DNA of 64,000 nucleotides from Chrysophaeum taylorii (taxonomy: Eukaryota > Sar > Pelagophyceae > Pelagomonadales > Pelagomonadaceae): the NCBI GenBank assembly GCA_029834535.1, contig JAQMWT010000188.1, positions 23,789 through 87,788 on the forward strand. Reading direction: 5' to 3'. The position numbers were made by a program, and so were the translations under genes. The notes beneath the pieces were generated by a model that saw nothing but the letters and a program-made list of their open reading frames with translations, was not told where the DNA came from and ran no database searches. Positions 10,320-20,679 of the stretch are shown here, one piece after another. The stretch's first letter is position 1; every line of letters begins with the position of its first letter.

Positions 10320-11840
10320 TTAGAAGAGGCTGGAGGCTTGTGTCGGGATCGGAGTGGCATAAATAGGCGAAGGGGATGGAAAGTCATTGGTTTTCGGGCC
10401 ATTTCCAGTGCTGCTGTCGACAGTTGAAGGTTGAAGGGTGGCGTAACTCGGCGCAGCCGATAGATAGTTGTCAGTATCAGGTCCTCCGTTGAGTCTATCA
10501 TCGATGGGCGAAGGTTGTGGGGTGTTATAGCTAGGCGCCTCCGATTGACTATTGACGGTATCCGTGCCATCGCTGGGGTCAAGTCCAACGGGCGCAATGG
10601 TCGTCGACGGCACAGGCGATTCGGGCGTCGGAGATTGGCTAAGGTTGGCTAGACGCAATTGTCGCTGTCGGGGCGCCGACTCGTCGATGGTCGGGATGTC
10701 GTTCCATTGATACGACGAGGTTTCCGACACATTCACGTCATCAGGCACGTTGTCTCTTACGCGACCTCGCGCCGTCGTGATCGACCCGTGGCTCACAACG
10801 TATACACCGCCGCCCATATCATTTGCGACATTTTCGCGGACGTCGCTGCCGGTGTCAGTAAAACGGCTTTCGTCAACAGCAATGGCACCACCGCGTTGTG
10901 CAGCATTGTGGCGCAGCGCGTTGGTCGTCATGGTGATGACGGAAGAAAAGAAGAGGGCGATCGCACCGCCTTCGTCGGCGTTATTAGATGCAAATTCAGT
11001 GCTTGAGACGGTCGCGGCACTGTCCGAAAGGTAGATTGCACCACCACGAGACACCGTCTCGTTTCGAGCGCTCGACCTGGCTTCGTTGTCGGCGAAGTGG
11101 CAGCTGGTCGCGACGAGCCGGCTCCGCAATCCGATAGAAATTGCTCCCCCAAGCGCTTCGGCGGTGTTTTTAACAAACGCGCTTCCAACAACGTCGAGCG
11201 TGCTTGCCCGCGCAACGATAGCGCCACCGATAATCGCGCTGTTGTTCCGTAGAGTGCACCCCGACATAGTCATGGCGCTGTTGTCGAGGGAGATAACGCC
11301 ACCCGTCGAGGCGGAGTTGTCATAGAATGTGCTGTCGATTACATGAAGCGTCCCCTGAGCCACGTAGATCGCGCCGCCACCGCCTTGACGCACGGCCGAG
11401 TTGAAGACGCCACATCGAAACAGTTCGAGGGTCCCTCCGAGTACGGCAACGGCCCCGCCCATCGTCTCCGAGCGGCCGTACTTGATGGCAACGTTATCCA
11501 AGGAAAGATCGCCGTCATCCTCCACGACGATCACCTGGACTGCCTGCTGTCCGTCCAGCGCCGCTCCAGTTTCGCTCGAAATGCTCAAGTGTTTAGAGAC
11601 CGTGAGTGCGCTGCGCATCGGAATGTCACTCGCGAGCGATACCACATCCTCAACCTCCATGAAATGTCGCAACTGCTCGAACGTCGACGCTGTGCGCGTC
11701 AGGAGGCGGCGCCGGCCTGCTATGTCTGGGACATGCCGATGTTCACCACGAAGGCCTTGTCGGGCAGAGCCCTCGTCCACACCAGGGTGGAGGACGGTCG
11801 AAGAGACACAACATGGCAAGAGCCAAAAGAGCGCGCGCAT
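10320..11840 (-). CDS. Secreted Pmp-like beta-helix repeat protein
   Basis: About 505 residues if started at the ATG at 11840, chosen because it opens a typical signal peptide (MRALFWLLPCCVSS). An in-frame ATG at 11942 would add 34 residues ahead of it. The central 300 residues carry repeated GGAI/GGAV motifs about 30-40 residues apart, each followed by a short hydrophobic strand and a turn with NN or DN (GGAIYVAQGTLHVIDSTFYDN; FASNNADEGGAI). This matches the right-handed parallel beta-helix of the polymorphic outer membrane protein (Pmp) / pectate-lyase-like type, widespread in algal and bacterial surface proteins. The last 140 residues form a Pro/Ser/Thr-rich stalk with repeated 'APSYxTxQPS' units. 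A cell-surface or secreted adhesion role is likely but inferred. No intron is needed. Confidence 0.75.
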   Translation of the reverse strand: MRALFWLLPCCVSSTVLHPGVDEGSARQGLRGEHRHVPDIAGRRRLLTRTASTFEQLRHFMEVEDVVSLASDIPMRSALTVSKHLSISSETGAALDGQQAVQVIVVEDDGDLSLDNVAIKYGRSETMGGAVAVLGGTLELFRCGVFNSAVRQGGGGAIYVAQGTLHVIDSTFYDNSASTGGVISLDNSAMTMSGCTLRNNSAIIGGAIVARASTLDVVGSAFVKNTAEALGGAISIGLRSRLVATSCHFADNEARSSARNETVSRGGAIYLSDSAATVSSTEFASNNADEGGAIALFFSSVITMTTNALRHNAAQRGGAIAVDESRFTDTGSDVRENVANDMGGGVYVVSHGSITTARGRVRDNVPDDVNVSETSSYQWNDIPTIDESAPRQRQLRLANLSQSPTPESPVPSTTIAPVGLDPSDGTDTVNSQSEAPSYNTPQPSPIDDRLNGGPDTDNYLSAAPSYATLQPSTVDSSTGNGPKTNDFPSPSPIYATPIPTQASSLF

Positions 11841-11942
11841 CGTGATGGTCGCCGACGTCACGACGTAGACCCTCAGGCTTGCAATTTCGGAGAACGCGAA
11901 GGTGACTAAATGAAAGTAGAGAAGGGCACAACAACCACACAA

Positions 11943-12499
11943 AAGTTAGCGCAGTGATGTCGTAATCAACCATGCCAACTTGAACATTGCCGGTACACGC
12001 GGACACTTAGTCATCGAGAGATACCGCCCGACTACAGACGCCATATGGGCAGTTACTGAATCTGCGCCGCGTAAAGACTTTTCTAGTGAATTCGATAGTT
12101 CGCGCAATTTCGTAGCAATCAACGGTACTGTTCTGTGACGTAAGACCTTCGTCGCCCCCCTCTTAGCAGTCGACATTTAAAGACCTTCGTCGCTCTTTTT
12201 TTGGTCCGTTTCAATTTTTTTTTGTAACAGACAGCTAAATTGAGCGGTGAGTACGGAGGTGCGAAGTGTGCCGTATGCGGGAGAGGTGTCAGAGGCGGGC
12301 GATCGGAATACATCAGAGGCTGGCACTCCGCGAGGGCTTTGGCGGAGTCGCCATCGACCGAGGCGAAGCTACTTTCAATGCCGATGGTATTCGAAAGGCG
12401 ACCCCTCACAAGAAAGGGATTTGCGAAGGTAGGCTGCTAAAGATTGGGGGTAAAACAAACGGTGGGTTTGTAGAGGGCGACTCCTAATATGCGATCGCT
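11943..12499. other. Intergenic, no gene supported
   Basis: Open frames here are short and mutually overlapping with no recognisable domain. T-rich tracts at about 12198-12227 are the only notable composition. Confidence 0.45.
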
Positions 12500-12864
12500 A
12501 ACCGTTGGTTGCGATGGAGGACGGCGCCTAACACGCTTGTTCCCTGCGGCGGCCCCGGCCGTCCCGGAGTGAGACGGAGCCTGCTCGCCTCCCGGGCTGG
12601 CCGGTTAGCACCCGGAAAGTCCGCGCTGGGATGGGGTTCGTTCGGTTGGGCAGAACGCGACGGACAGGTCGATTGTTCGTGGACCAACAAGTCCGCGGCC
12701 TGCGACGCTTTTGCACGACCTCGCACAAGACCGCGCGCAGTGGCGGTCCACCATCAACAAGTCCGTCCTCGTCCCTCGCCTCAGCCCCAACTGCGTGATT
12801 TTCCTCTGTGATTCCGTACCAGCTCCTGGTCCGGCCTGGCTCCCATGTCTGAAGTTAGTTAGTT
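12500..12864 (+). pseudogene. Possible LINE ORF2 C-terminal remnant
   Basis: A plus-strand reading near 12670-12780 contains LLHDLAQDRAQWRSTIN, which resembles the C-terminal 'A.DR..WR' end of some non-LTR retrotransposon proteins. No reverse transcriptase motif is left and upstream frames are broken. It abuts the tail of the next element. The assignment is weak. Confidence 0.25.
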
Positions 12865-13721
12865 TTTAAATGTCGAGTGCTAAGAGGGGGTGTGTGGGGG
12901 GGGCATGAAGGATGTGGGTGGGTTTGTGGGGTATGAGGGATGTGCCTGACGGGCGGAGATAAGTACGCGGGACCTAGTCGGGGTCATCGCCGAGGCGTGG
13001 GGCAGGCGAAGAGAGGACGGGCCCCGCCCGTAGGTCGTACGCATGCTGCCGCCGGACGTATGTGCGACGAAGGGTGACGTCCTGCTGGGATCGGGCGGCC
13101 TGGGCGGGGTTCCCCGAGGCGGCGACATGGGTGAGGGCGGTGAGGGCACAGCGAGCCCGGCCTAATGCGTTGGCGATCCCCCACTCACGGTAGATGCGGC
13201 GAGTTTGGGCCGCCTTTGCCTCTGTGAAGTTGGCGCAGCCGCTTGTCACCCAGGTTCGCGCAGCGATGCGCTCTGCGCATGTTTGGGCGAGAGCGTGGCA
13301 CGCCGCGCTGGCCTCACCGAAGGCACCAAAGACGAGGCCGGCGACGGTGCCGTAGCTACGTAGCCGCTGTTCGACAGGGCCCAAGAAGCCAGGCGGTGGT
13401 GCTGTACCCGGCTGGGGGATGATGGCGTCGATGCCGCGGGCGTGAGCGAGGTATTCGGAGTGGACTTGCGCTGCGCGCCGATCGACAGGCGACGGGTGGG
13501 AGGGATGGAGGGCGTGGGCGGTGTACAACGAACCCCAAGCGAGGGTTTTGATGTCGTAGAGTTGCTCCTTGTTGTCGAGCGTGGTGAGGATGTCTGGGAC
13601 GACTTGACGTCGGGCGAGATTGCCTCGGTACCGGCCGTAGAGGCGCGTGCGAATGGTAGGGGCGACGACGTCAGCAAAGATGCCGAAAACCTCGGACAGG
13701 GCTGGGATGCCGGCCTCTTTG
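12865..13721 (-). mobile_element. LINE-type retrotransposon copy 1, 5'-truncated, nuclease end preserved
   Basis: Minus-strand copy of the element also found at 31192-32975. It begins (3' end) with a conserved TTTAAA.GTCGA...TAAGAG tail at 12865-12886. It retains the last ~250 codons of the element's protein: a VVPDILTTLDNKEQLYDIKT segment followed by an Ala-rich helical C-terminus ending at 12974. The PD...D-x-K spacing is that of a PD-(D/E)xK nuclease, as in restriction-like-endonuclease LINEs. The Lys codon is 13547-13549 and is intact here. The body stops at 13721, where the longer copy continues, and a second tail fragment follows. Everything encoding reverse transcriptase is missing, so it cannot move by itself. 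Confidence 0.65.
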
Positions 13722-13790
13722 AGTGTGGGGGGGGCATGAAGGATGTGGGTGGGTTTGTGGGGGTTTGTGGGGTAGTTAGTTTGTTAGACT
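13722..13790 (-). repeat. Second LINE 3'-tail fragment fused to copy 1
   Basis: GTGTGGGGGGGGCATGAAGG and the following GGTGGGTTTGTGGGG repeat the 3'-tail sequence found at about 12890-12930. Copy 1 is therefore joined head-to-tail to another tail, with an internal deletion. Confidence 0.65.
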
Positions 13791-14935
13791 GCTAAATATA
13801 GGGTAGGGGCATTACACTACAGTAGGCATGGGATTTTAGATAATAAACTTTTCAAGTATGACCCTTTTAGAACTCGACCTTTAAAAACCCGACATCAGAC
13901 TTTTACCCTACACGGTGCGGAGCGTTCCGAAAAAACCGACACGTACCTCACCCTCTGCAAAACGCTCCATCAGAGACTAAACCTTCAGGATGCTTAAGGT
14001 CAGCACCCCGTGAGAATTCTTTCGACTCCGTGGCTGAACTCGCAGCTGCGGAACTTCACGTCGCACTGGGCGGCACCCGTCGGTCTAGTAAGGAAAGAGT
14101 ATATTACGGTTTGTCCTCCTCGAGAGCGGGGTGTGCGCAGGGAGGGCATGAAGGAGACGCAGGTCGTTCGTAGAATGCGGCAGGGGCAGCAGCATGGGGG
14201 GATAAGAGCGCTTAAAACTAGGCCCTAGACTTAATCTTCGGACGCTGAACGAGAAACCCTCGTTCTAAAGCACATTTGTCGGCTTACTACTTGTATAACA
14301 TTGAAATAATGTCGATATAAAACGGTTTTGCTGATTGATACAATGATAGTCCAAACGCACCCGGCTTCAAGTTAGGGCGCAAACGGCGTCCAAGTCATGG
14401 CGCATATGTTTTGTAATCTTCGAACTTCACCAAGCAAACTTTTCCTACACTTGTACCATGGCCAGCTGTGTCGCGGCGACTGGCCGCCGGACTTCTCGGA
14501 CGCGTTGCGTGAAGCAACCAACGACTCCGCGCGCTTCTTCTCGGAGCTCACACGACTAGAACGCAACACTTTATGATGGCGTCGAGGCCCGCGCTTAGCT
14601 CCGCAATGCCACCCTCAACCAAACCACTCATGACTCCACCTAGCTCGACGACCAAGGTGGCAAGGACCACCTCGACGACGACGACAGAGCGGCGAGTCCC
14701 GGTGCCGAAATATGCGGGGCTGTGCCGCGGCGCTGGTTGCTCATGTGCGCTTCCCGCCTCGGGATGGACGGGTTGAGCCGGATGTCTAGACCTTCCGTGC
14801 AAAATGCATGAACGCGTCAGATTGAGAGAACGATGTCATCTTCGTTGTAGGATATAGACACAGGGAACAATCGCGATCGCAATCGAGGGGACCGACTTTC
14901 GACACAGACAGACAGGCAGACAGACAAATTGAGCG
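13791..14935. other. Intergenic, no gene supported
   Basis: Mostly unremarkable sequence. A minus-strand frame at 14548-14802 has a Val/Leu-rich hydrophobic run but no recognisable family and no splice-closed extension. Confidence 0.4.
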
Positions 14936-15170
14936 ATGGAGAAGCCAAATTACGTCATGTACTTCTTTGCGGGCGGCATCAGCAGGGCGATTACCAAGAC
15001 GTGCACCGCGCCGATCCAGCGCGTCAAGTTGATCATCTAGACCCAGGACGCCAACCCGAAGATCATCTCGCGGGGTACACTGGGATATTGAAAACGTTCT
15101 CGCGCGTCGCGTCCGAGCAGGGCAGACTGGCGGGCAAACTCGTCAGCGTGCTGCGATGCTTTCTGACGCA
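14936..15170 (+). pseudogene. Mitochondrial ADP/ATP carrier fragment (broken)
   Basis: The frame from the ATG at 14936 reads MEKPNYVMYFFAGGISRAI, then TCTAPIQRVKLII, a TAG at 15038-15040, then TQDANPKIIS. After a frame change it reads YTGILKTFSRVASEQG. These are, in order, the first helix, the first carrier signature (canonical TAPIERVKLLIQTQDANP) and the matrix loop of adenine nucleotide translocators (SLC25 family). The canonical Gln before TQDANP is replaced by TAG, and homology stops after the first sixth of the protein. It is a 5' fragment, intronless as far as it goes, 200 bp from a Ty3-type LTR. Retrocopy or transposon-mediated capture are both possible. Confidence 0.75.
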
Positions 15171-15367
15171 GGCACCCATTTTGCTTAAAAGGATTCGATC
15201 ATAAGAAGCTGTGCTCGCACATTCTGGCCTCTCGAAGCGTAAGCCAGTCACATGCAGCGATATTTGGGATTTTCTTCACTCCACGCCTATCGGCACATTC
15301 TGGTTCATTTGACCTCGAGTGGGTGCGTGGCCACCCTGAACGCCGCAAATACCCTTCCCGGCTCACC
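15171..15367. other. Spacer between carrier pseudogene and LTR
   Basis: No gene seen. The last five bases before the LTR are TCACC, a near match to TCACT directly after the other LTR, so they may be the target-site duplication. Confidence 0.4.
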
Positions 15368-15689
15368 TGTGCCGGCAAAAACCTTTCCGACCTCTAGGGA
15401 CACTGGGGGCAACTCACCAACACGTCGGAGCTCTCTACACTCGCGGTAGGCTCGGGCTTGGGGGCCGGCTACGCGTCGCCACACACTTGTTCTCGCTCGC
15501 CTAGCCTCTCAACTTGAGGCTGGCAGTTGCTTTATGATAAACAAGATACTCTTGACAGAGAAATCAGGGGGAAGTCAGGGGAGTGACATCACTTGACACC
15601 ATGGGGAAAATAGGAAAAGGCATCCCGTTGAACGGGTGCAAAACCTTGAGGAGCGGGGTAAGCCTCAGCGAGCAGGAGTTGCCGCCACA
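15368..15689 (-). repeat. Ty3-type 3' LTR (322 bp)
   Basis: Near-identical to 25646-25970 in direct orientation. It begins TGTGCCGGCA and ends TGCCGCCACA on the plus strand. Being at the integrase end of a minus-strand element, it is the 3' LTR. Confidence 0.92.
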
Positions 15690-15719
15690 GGACTCCCCGG
15701 GTAAGAAAACGAGCTGCCC

Positions 15720-16580
15720 TCAGCGAGAGGTCCGACGAGAATCACGAGCCTTGGCCGATTGAGCGTCTCGCGAATGAATTTTCCTGTAAACGCGCACGAT
15801 GATGGGCTCGGGAACGCGTCCACTGCGCAAAGTAAACTTGGGGATTAACTCATCGATCTCGTGCGGAGCGAAGTCGGTGACACAGGGAGTGGTGCTGCTG
15901 ATGATCTTAGACTTGTCGGTGAAACTGCGACCGTCCACGTCCTTGTACTCCGGCTTGAGCTTGCGAGTAGAGAGATGTGAGGTGGATTTGTAGTAAGAAA
16001 CCTTGTCTTGCGGACCGAGATCAGAGTAGAAATGCAGAGCTACTCGATCGTTCGCGTAATCATAAGGTTCATAAACTTTGGCGATGTAAATCTTCTTGCG
16101 CCAATCGGACCGTCCACGATCGGAGATCCGAAAGACAGCGAACTTACCGTGCTTAAAATCGTCCCCGAAATATTCCGTGGGCTTAGGCACGGCTTGATCG
16201 ACCACCGGAGAAACCATCACAGGGGCGATCTGACTGACATGAACGCAACAACGTTCGGGCGGAGAGTCGAGAGACTCAATCCTGTAGGTGACAGGAGACA
16301 GGCGCTCCACGATAAGGAACGGGCCGTGCCATTCTGGTCGGAGTTTATTCTGAAGAAAAGGAATGTAAAGCAAAAGATGCGATCCCTCTTCGTACTCAAC
16401 ATCGATTTGGTCCGCATTGTAAGCGAGACGTTGTTTCTGGAGAGCTTTCTTGCGAGCTTCATTCACCGTGGCGGCGTAGAACTTCAATTTCTCGCGGGTC
16501 TCTGACACAACATCAGAGCGAGTTTTCGGCAAGCGTCGGGCGTCGAGATCGATGATCGTGTAATCAGTCGGCTGCAGCGG
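15720..16580 (-). pseudogene. Ty3-type integrase C-terminal domain
   Basis: In frame with the integrase core but separated by a TGA at about 16581-16583. Contains an EGSHLLLYIPFLQNKLRPEW.GPF segment followed by YRIESL, the SH3-like (GPY/F) region seen C-terminal to Ty3 integrase cores. The remaining ~150 residues up to 15720 are unassigned. The upstream in-frame TGA makes translation of this part as a fusion impossible in this copy. Confidence 0.75.
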
Positions 16581-16583
16581 CTG

Positions 16584-18360
16584 TCAATTGAGACGAAGCG
16601 TGAACGGGGATATCTGCGTACCCGGAATGAACTTGCGATTGTAGCAGAAAGCGAAGCACTCTGCAAAGTCAGGCAAGTCCGTGATGTTCCGGTCTTGATG
16701 ACATGCACGGAGAAAAGAATTAATAAAGCGGTTGACTCGTTCAGCTGGATTTGCCTGAGCATGATACGGAGTCGTAGTGCTACACCGCATGTTGAAGAGC
16801 TGACGAAACTGTTCCATCAATTTGTTGACGAACTCTTTATCATTATCGGTACGAATAAACAGATGCAAGTACCCCTTGAGGAAGATATTCGCGAGGAAAG
16901 ACTCGAGGATGGCCTCAGCAGTCATGTTGTGCAGCACGTCGAGAATCAGGAATTGAGAAAACGGAGCGAAAAACACGAGGTGATACGTCTCGGGACCAAC
17001 ACTGGGTAAAGGTCCAAACAAGCCCATGCAGAGGACGGCGCAATCGCCGCCATACACAGGCTGCTGAAGAAGACCAGTTCTCTTGGGTTCTGGCGAGCGG
17101 GACCTCTTACACACCAAACAACCAGCGATGTATCTGCCCACTTCATTAGACATGTGGGGCCACCAAAAACGTTCAAGTATCGATTGCACGGTACTGTCAC
17201 GACCCATGTGACCACCATTGAGAGGGGTATCATGGTAAAGTCGAATGGTGCGCTTCTGTAAGGTGCGGGGGGCGACTACCATCGGATGTACATCAGTTGC
17301 AGCATGGTAGAGGACACCCCTCACAACTTGATAGCGAATGTTAGCTTCTTGTCGGCTAATAGTATGTCCCTGAGCCATGCGATTACGAATGTCTTCGCAA
17401 GTAGCATCAGTGATCTGTTCTTTGGCTATCTCTTCAAAAGTCAAATTATCCGGGATCTCGTCGATGTACTCTTGGTAATCATCGGCATCACAAAAAATGT
17501 TCGGTGGGGATCGCAGACGATTCTTCTGACGTTGTCTCGTGGCGTGAGACGTGGCCAGCTGCATCGGGTCGTCGCGATCATCTTCTTTTTCCTCCTCAGG
17601 CAACTCAGTCGTGATAAACGACAAAATGACATGACATCCAGCCAGTGGTACTCCTTTGTCATCAATGGGCCGAGGAAGCTCTTGGCACACCAAATAAGCG
17701 TGATTCAAGGGTTCACCAAACTCATCCGTCTCGATGACGTGATCGATAGGATTGCGAGAGAGGCAGCCAGGGATACTCATTCCCGGTGACTTCCCTGGTT
17801 TGTAGCCCAGTTCGGGATCAAAGTTGGCCAGGCGCATCGCCCATCGAGCCAATTGTCCTGACGAGTGCGTCGCCTTCCGCAAAAACGTCAGATTGCGGTG
17901 ATCCGTCTCGAGGACAGTTTTGTGCCCTTCAATGTAAGAGCGAAAATGTTCGAGATAAAGAATAACTGCCAGTAGCTCTAAACGGCGGGGCTCATAGTTC
18001 CGCGTCTCTTTCGGCACAGCTCGGCTCCAGTACTCAACCACTCGTTCCTCTTGTGTCACCTTTCCGGTGTCGTCTGTGACTTCCACGAGTTGGAAAAGAT
18101 ACGCGCCCAGGCCGTCCTTGGGGGCATCCGAGCGGATCTGAAAGGGAAGATCGTAGTCAGGGTGATAGACTCCGCGAGAGTCCACCAAGGCTTCGATGAT
18201 CGTGCCCCACGCCTTTTGGCACTCGGGCGTCCACTTGAACGGAACGCCTTCGAGACACAATCGCCTCAACAGCTCCACAATCTTCGAATAATTATTCACA
18301 TATCTGCGGCAGTAGTTGCTCATGCCAATAAAGATCGAATCTGGGTCTTCGGAGACGTAT
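16584..18360 (-). pseudogene. Ty3-type RNase H and integrase
   Basis: The first ~180 residues are RNase H: SDAPKDGLGAYLFQ, then RRLELLAVILYLEHFRSYI and LETDHRNLTFL. A linker is followed by the integrase zinc finger (H-x-GGHMGR...IAGCLVCKR, an HHCC arrangement) and the catalytic core. The core shows TDNDKEFV and HAQANPAERVNRF, giving the second Asp and the Glu of the DDE triad. The first Asp is not seen: the segment normally 'D-L-x-GPLP' reads MGLFGPLP, with Gly at the Asp position. The join to reverse transcriptase needs a frame change near 18370 (around CCCGGG). Both lesions indicate an inactive copy. Confidence 0.88.
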
Positions 18361-19532
18361 TCGGCAGCGTCCCGGGAATCGGCATTCGCTGCAACGCTTC
18401 CAACGTCTTAGGATTCGGCTTCAGGCCTTCCGGAGTCGAAATATGTCCCAGAAACTCGACATCATCTTTGAGAAGGTGAAACTTTGCTGTTCGTCCACTA
18501 TATCCTCTCTGTGCTAAGTGGAACAATACTTCAATCAAGACTTGCAAGTGACTGTGGAGGTCGTCCGATCCCATCATAATGTCGTCGACAAACGCGACCA
18601 AGTCCTTATACATCCATTCCGATAAATCGCTGGCCATCTGCTTGCAGAAGAGGGCACCTGCTGTTTTCACTCCCAGAGGCAAGCGCAAGAAACTGCGTGC
18701 TCCGAGTGGGCTAACCATCGTGACAGCGTCCTGAGCAGCGGTGTCTAAACGCAGGTTGTGGTATCCCCATCGAGTATCAATGCACGTCCGCCAACGGCGC
18801 ATGGCAAGGAAAGCCAGAGCATCATCTTGCCGAATATTTGGCCAACTATCATTGACCAGCTGATCGTTGAGCTGACGTAAGTCAACTGCAGCACGAAAAG
18901 CGTTCGACGTCCCGATCTCTGCTCCCTTCTTAGGCAGCATCAGCACAGGAAATCCCCACGGAGATTTCGCCGGTCGGATGACTCCATCGCGACACCACTC
19001 GGTGATCTGCTTCCTAAGACAATCTAGTTTTGCTGGCGTCAACCGATAAGGCGTCATCTTGATCGGTCGTGGGTTTGCGTCTTTTAATCGTAGGGAAACC
19101 GGCGGCGAGTCCACTGGTCTCATAATCGGGTCAAAAATGGCCCACGCGTATTGCATGCAGTGGCGCAACATCATCTTCGCATCTTCATCTAAATGCCGAT
19201 TATCGGGAATTCCCAGTTCTAAAACAACTCTCGACTTCTTCTTTCGTCGGAATTTCGACTTTCATCGCTTCGTTGGCCTTGACGTGCTCCGGAGTCTGCG
19301 GCAGCGGCGCTCCGTCCGCATCGCGCGGTGCATCCTTCCACGGCACATCGAACTTTTCTTCATATTTAAACCTCACTTTAGGATGGCTCTTATTGACCTT
19401 TTCACCTTTGACGCGCACACTTGGTTCGCTCCTCACTTTCGGCTCCCGATCAGGTTCAGGATCCGGCGGAACGTCCAGTTTTGGTTGTCGGGGGGGGGGC
19501 AGCAGAGGAAGTATGAGCCGTCCCCGGCGCAT
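18320..19532 (-). pseudogene. Ty3-type reverse transcriptase
   Basis: Reverse transcriptase palm and fingers are clear: RPIKMTPYRLTPAKLDCLRK, then a VIRPAKSPWGFPVLMLPKK segment, RAAVDLRQLN, IDTRWGYHNLRL, and the active-site FVDDIMMGSDD (Y/F-V-D-D). LPLGVKTAGALF replaces the usual LPFGL..AP..F. The first Asp is in TCIDTRWGY. The 110 codons upstream (19200-19532) are charged and Pro-rich and link to the methyltransferase; 19174 and 19200 lie on either side of a frame break. The product would copy the element's RNA; this copy needs frame changes at both ends. Confidence 0.9.
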
Positions 19533-19759
19533 CTATTGGAAGCGGATGTAAAGGTGCTTCTGGCGGTTTCCATTTGGTGCGATCCAGGAGATCTTCTTTG
19601 ACACCCACTCAACGACACGAGTACGCGCATTCAACAGCAGGACCTGTACGTGACAAAGGGTGGTGTCGGTAATTCGCAGATATTGCTCAGAGGGTCGATC
19701 TGTAGGGCTCAGCGCGGTATCAAGGACCTCGCCACTTTGGCGGAAACCTCGGGTCACGG

Positions 19760-20660
19760 AGTTGTGCAGATCGAGTGCTAAAATCGCAAAAGTGTCTGGG
19801 GGCACGACGGACGCCAAGTGCCTGAACGAGTCTGTCTTAGATAAGCCAACCCAATCAAAATCCAGCGGCATCGTGAGCAACTCTGCGGTCATTTTGAGAG
19901 TCAAAGGCTGAGTGTCCGAACGGTGCGGTCCTAGTCGAGAGGAACTCGCGTAACGGTGTAAGCCGTATCCGTGGCTTCTCGGGACGAGCCTAAATTGTTC
20001 AGCTGGAGCAGGTTTCGTTGTCTTCGTAACCTAAAGCTGCAGCGAATTTGTGTTGCATATTTGCACAAGTTTTTGGAGCTTCTCGCAGGTGCAGCGGTTG
20101 ACTGGAGACCAACAACCGCACGCGACAGCTCATCAAATTGGGCGTAATGTCGTGAACATTGACGACGTACACATAAGGGTGTAAACGCGCAATGTAAGAA
20201 ATAATCGAAGCTTCTTGTTCAATCAGCCACATCATGAAGCCAGCCATTTTGCACAGCTTCATCTTCCCGTGAGTGGTCGTAACTCCTTCGGGACATCTCT
20301 GGAAGTCAAATTGCAGAGTGCTGAATGAACGCAGGGCGGGGACGCGATGCACATCGACGATGACCATTCCGCTTCGGGCAATTAGGCCTTTATCAATCGA
20401 AGGGTCGTTATGTAGCGTCCGCAGAGCGTGTGCTGAACCACAGGTACCTTCGGAAAATTCTTCTGATGGATCTTGTTGGCAGCTGCTGAAGAGTCAAGAG
20501 CAAGGACGACTCGAAGCGACGTCCCGCACAACTCGTTCGCTCGTTGCAACCCTAAAGTACTGCCTCCGGCGCCGCTGAATAGCATCACGACTTTGCGATA
20601 CGTGATCGGCAGCCATTGGACGTTTTCAAAATCTTCGGCGAATCTCGCCTTCTGTAGCAT
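19760..20660 (-). pseudogene. Cytosine-5 DNA methyltransferase domain inside the Ty3 element
   Basis: Cytosine-5 methyltransferase motifs occur in the right order. Motif I is VVMLFSGAGGSTLGLQRA (FSGAGG at 20562-20579), the SAM-binding loop, followed by VVLALDSSAAANKIHQKNFP (motif II). Motif IV is IASPPC with the catalytic Cys codon at 20331-20333; it is in the same frame as motif I but after a TAA. A motif VI equivalent WLIEQ is at about 20220, and a motif VIII-like CRVRLLVSS at about 20120. Motif IX, PLTLKMTAELLTMPLDFDW, starts at about 19910, and motif X, FRHLASVVPP, is at 19797-19826. Three frame breaks or stops inactivate it. It lies between protease and reverse transcriptase on the same strand, so it was part of the polyprotein. 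Target preference cannot be read from the sequence. Confidence 0.85.
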
Positions 20661-20679
20661 CTCGGCACTTCTTTTCCTC

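Noticed and set aside
9751-10320. 189-codon minus-strand frame with DNVG repeats
   Set aside because: Low complexity throughout, no domain and no convincing start; the frame is explained by tandem and poly-purine repeats.
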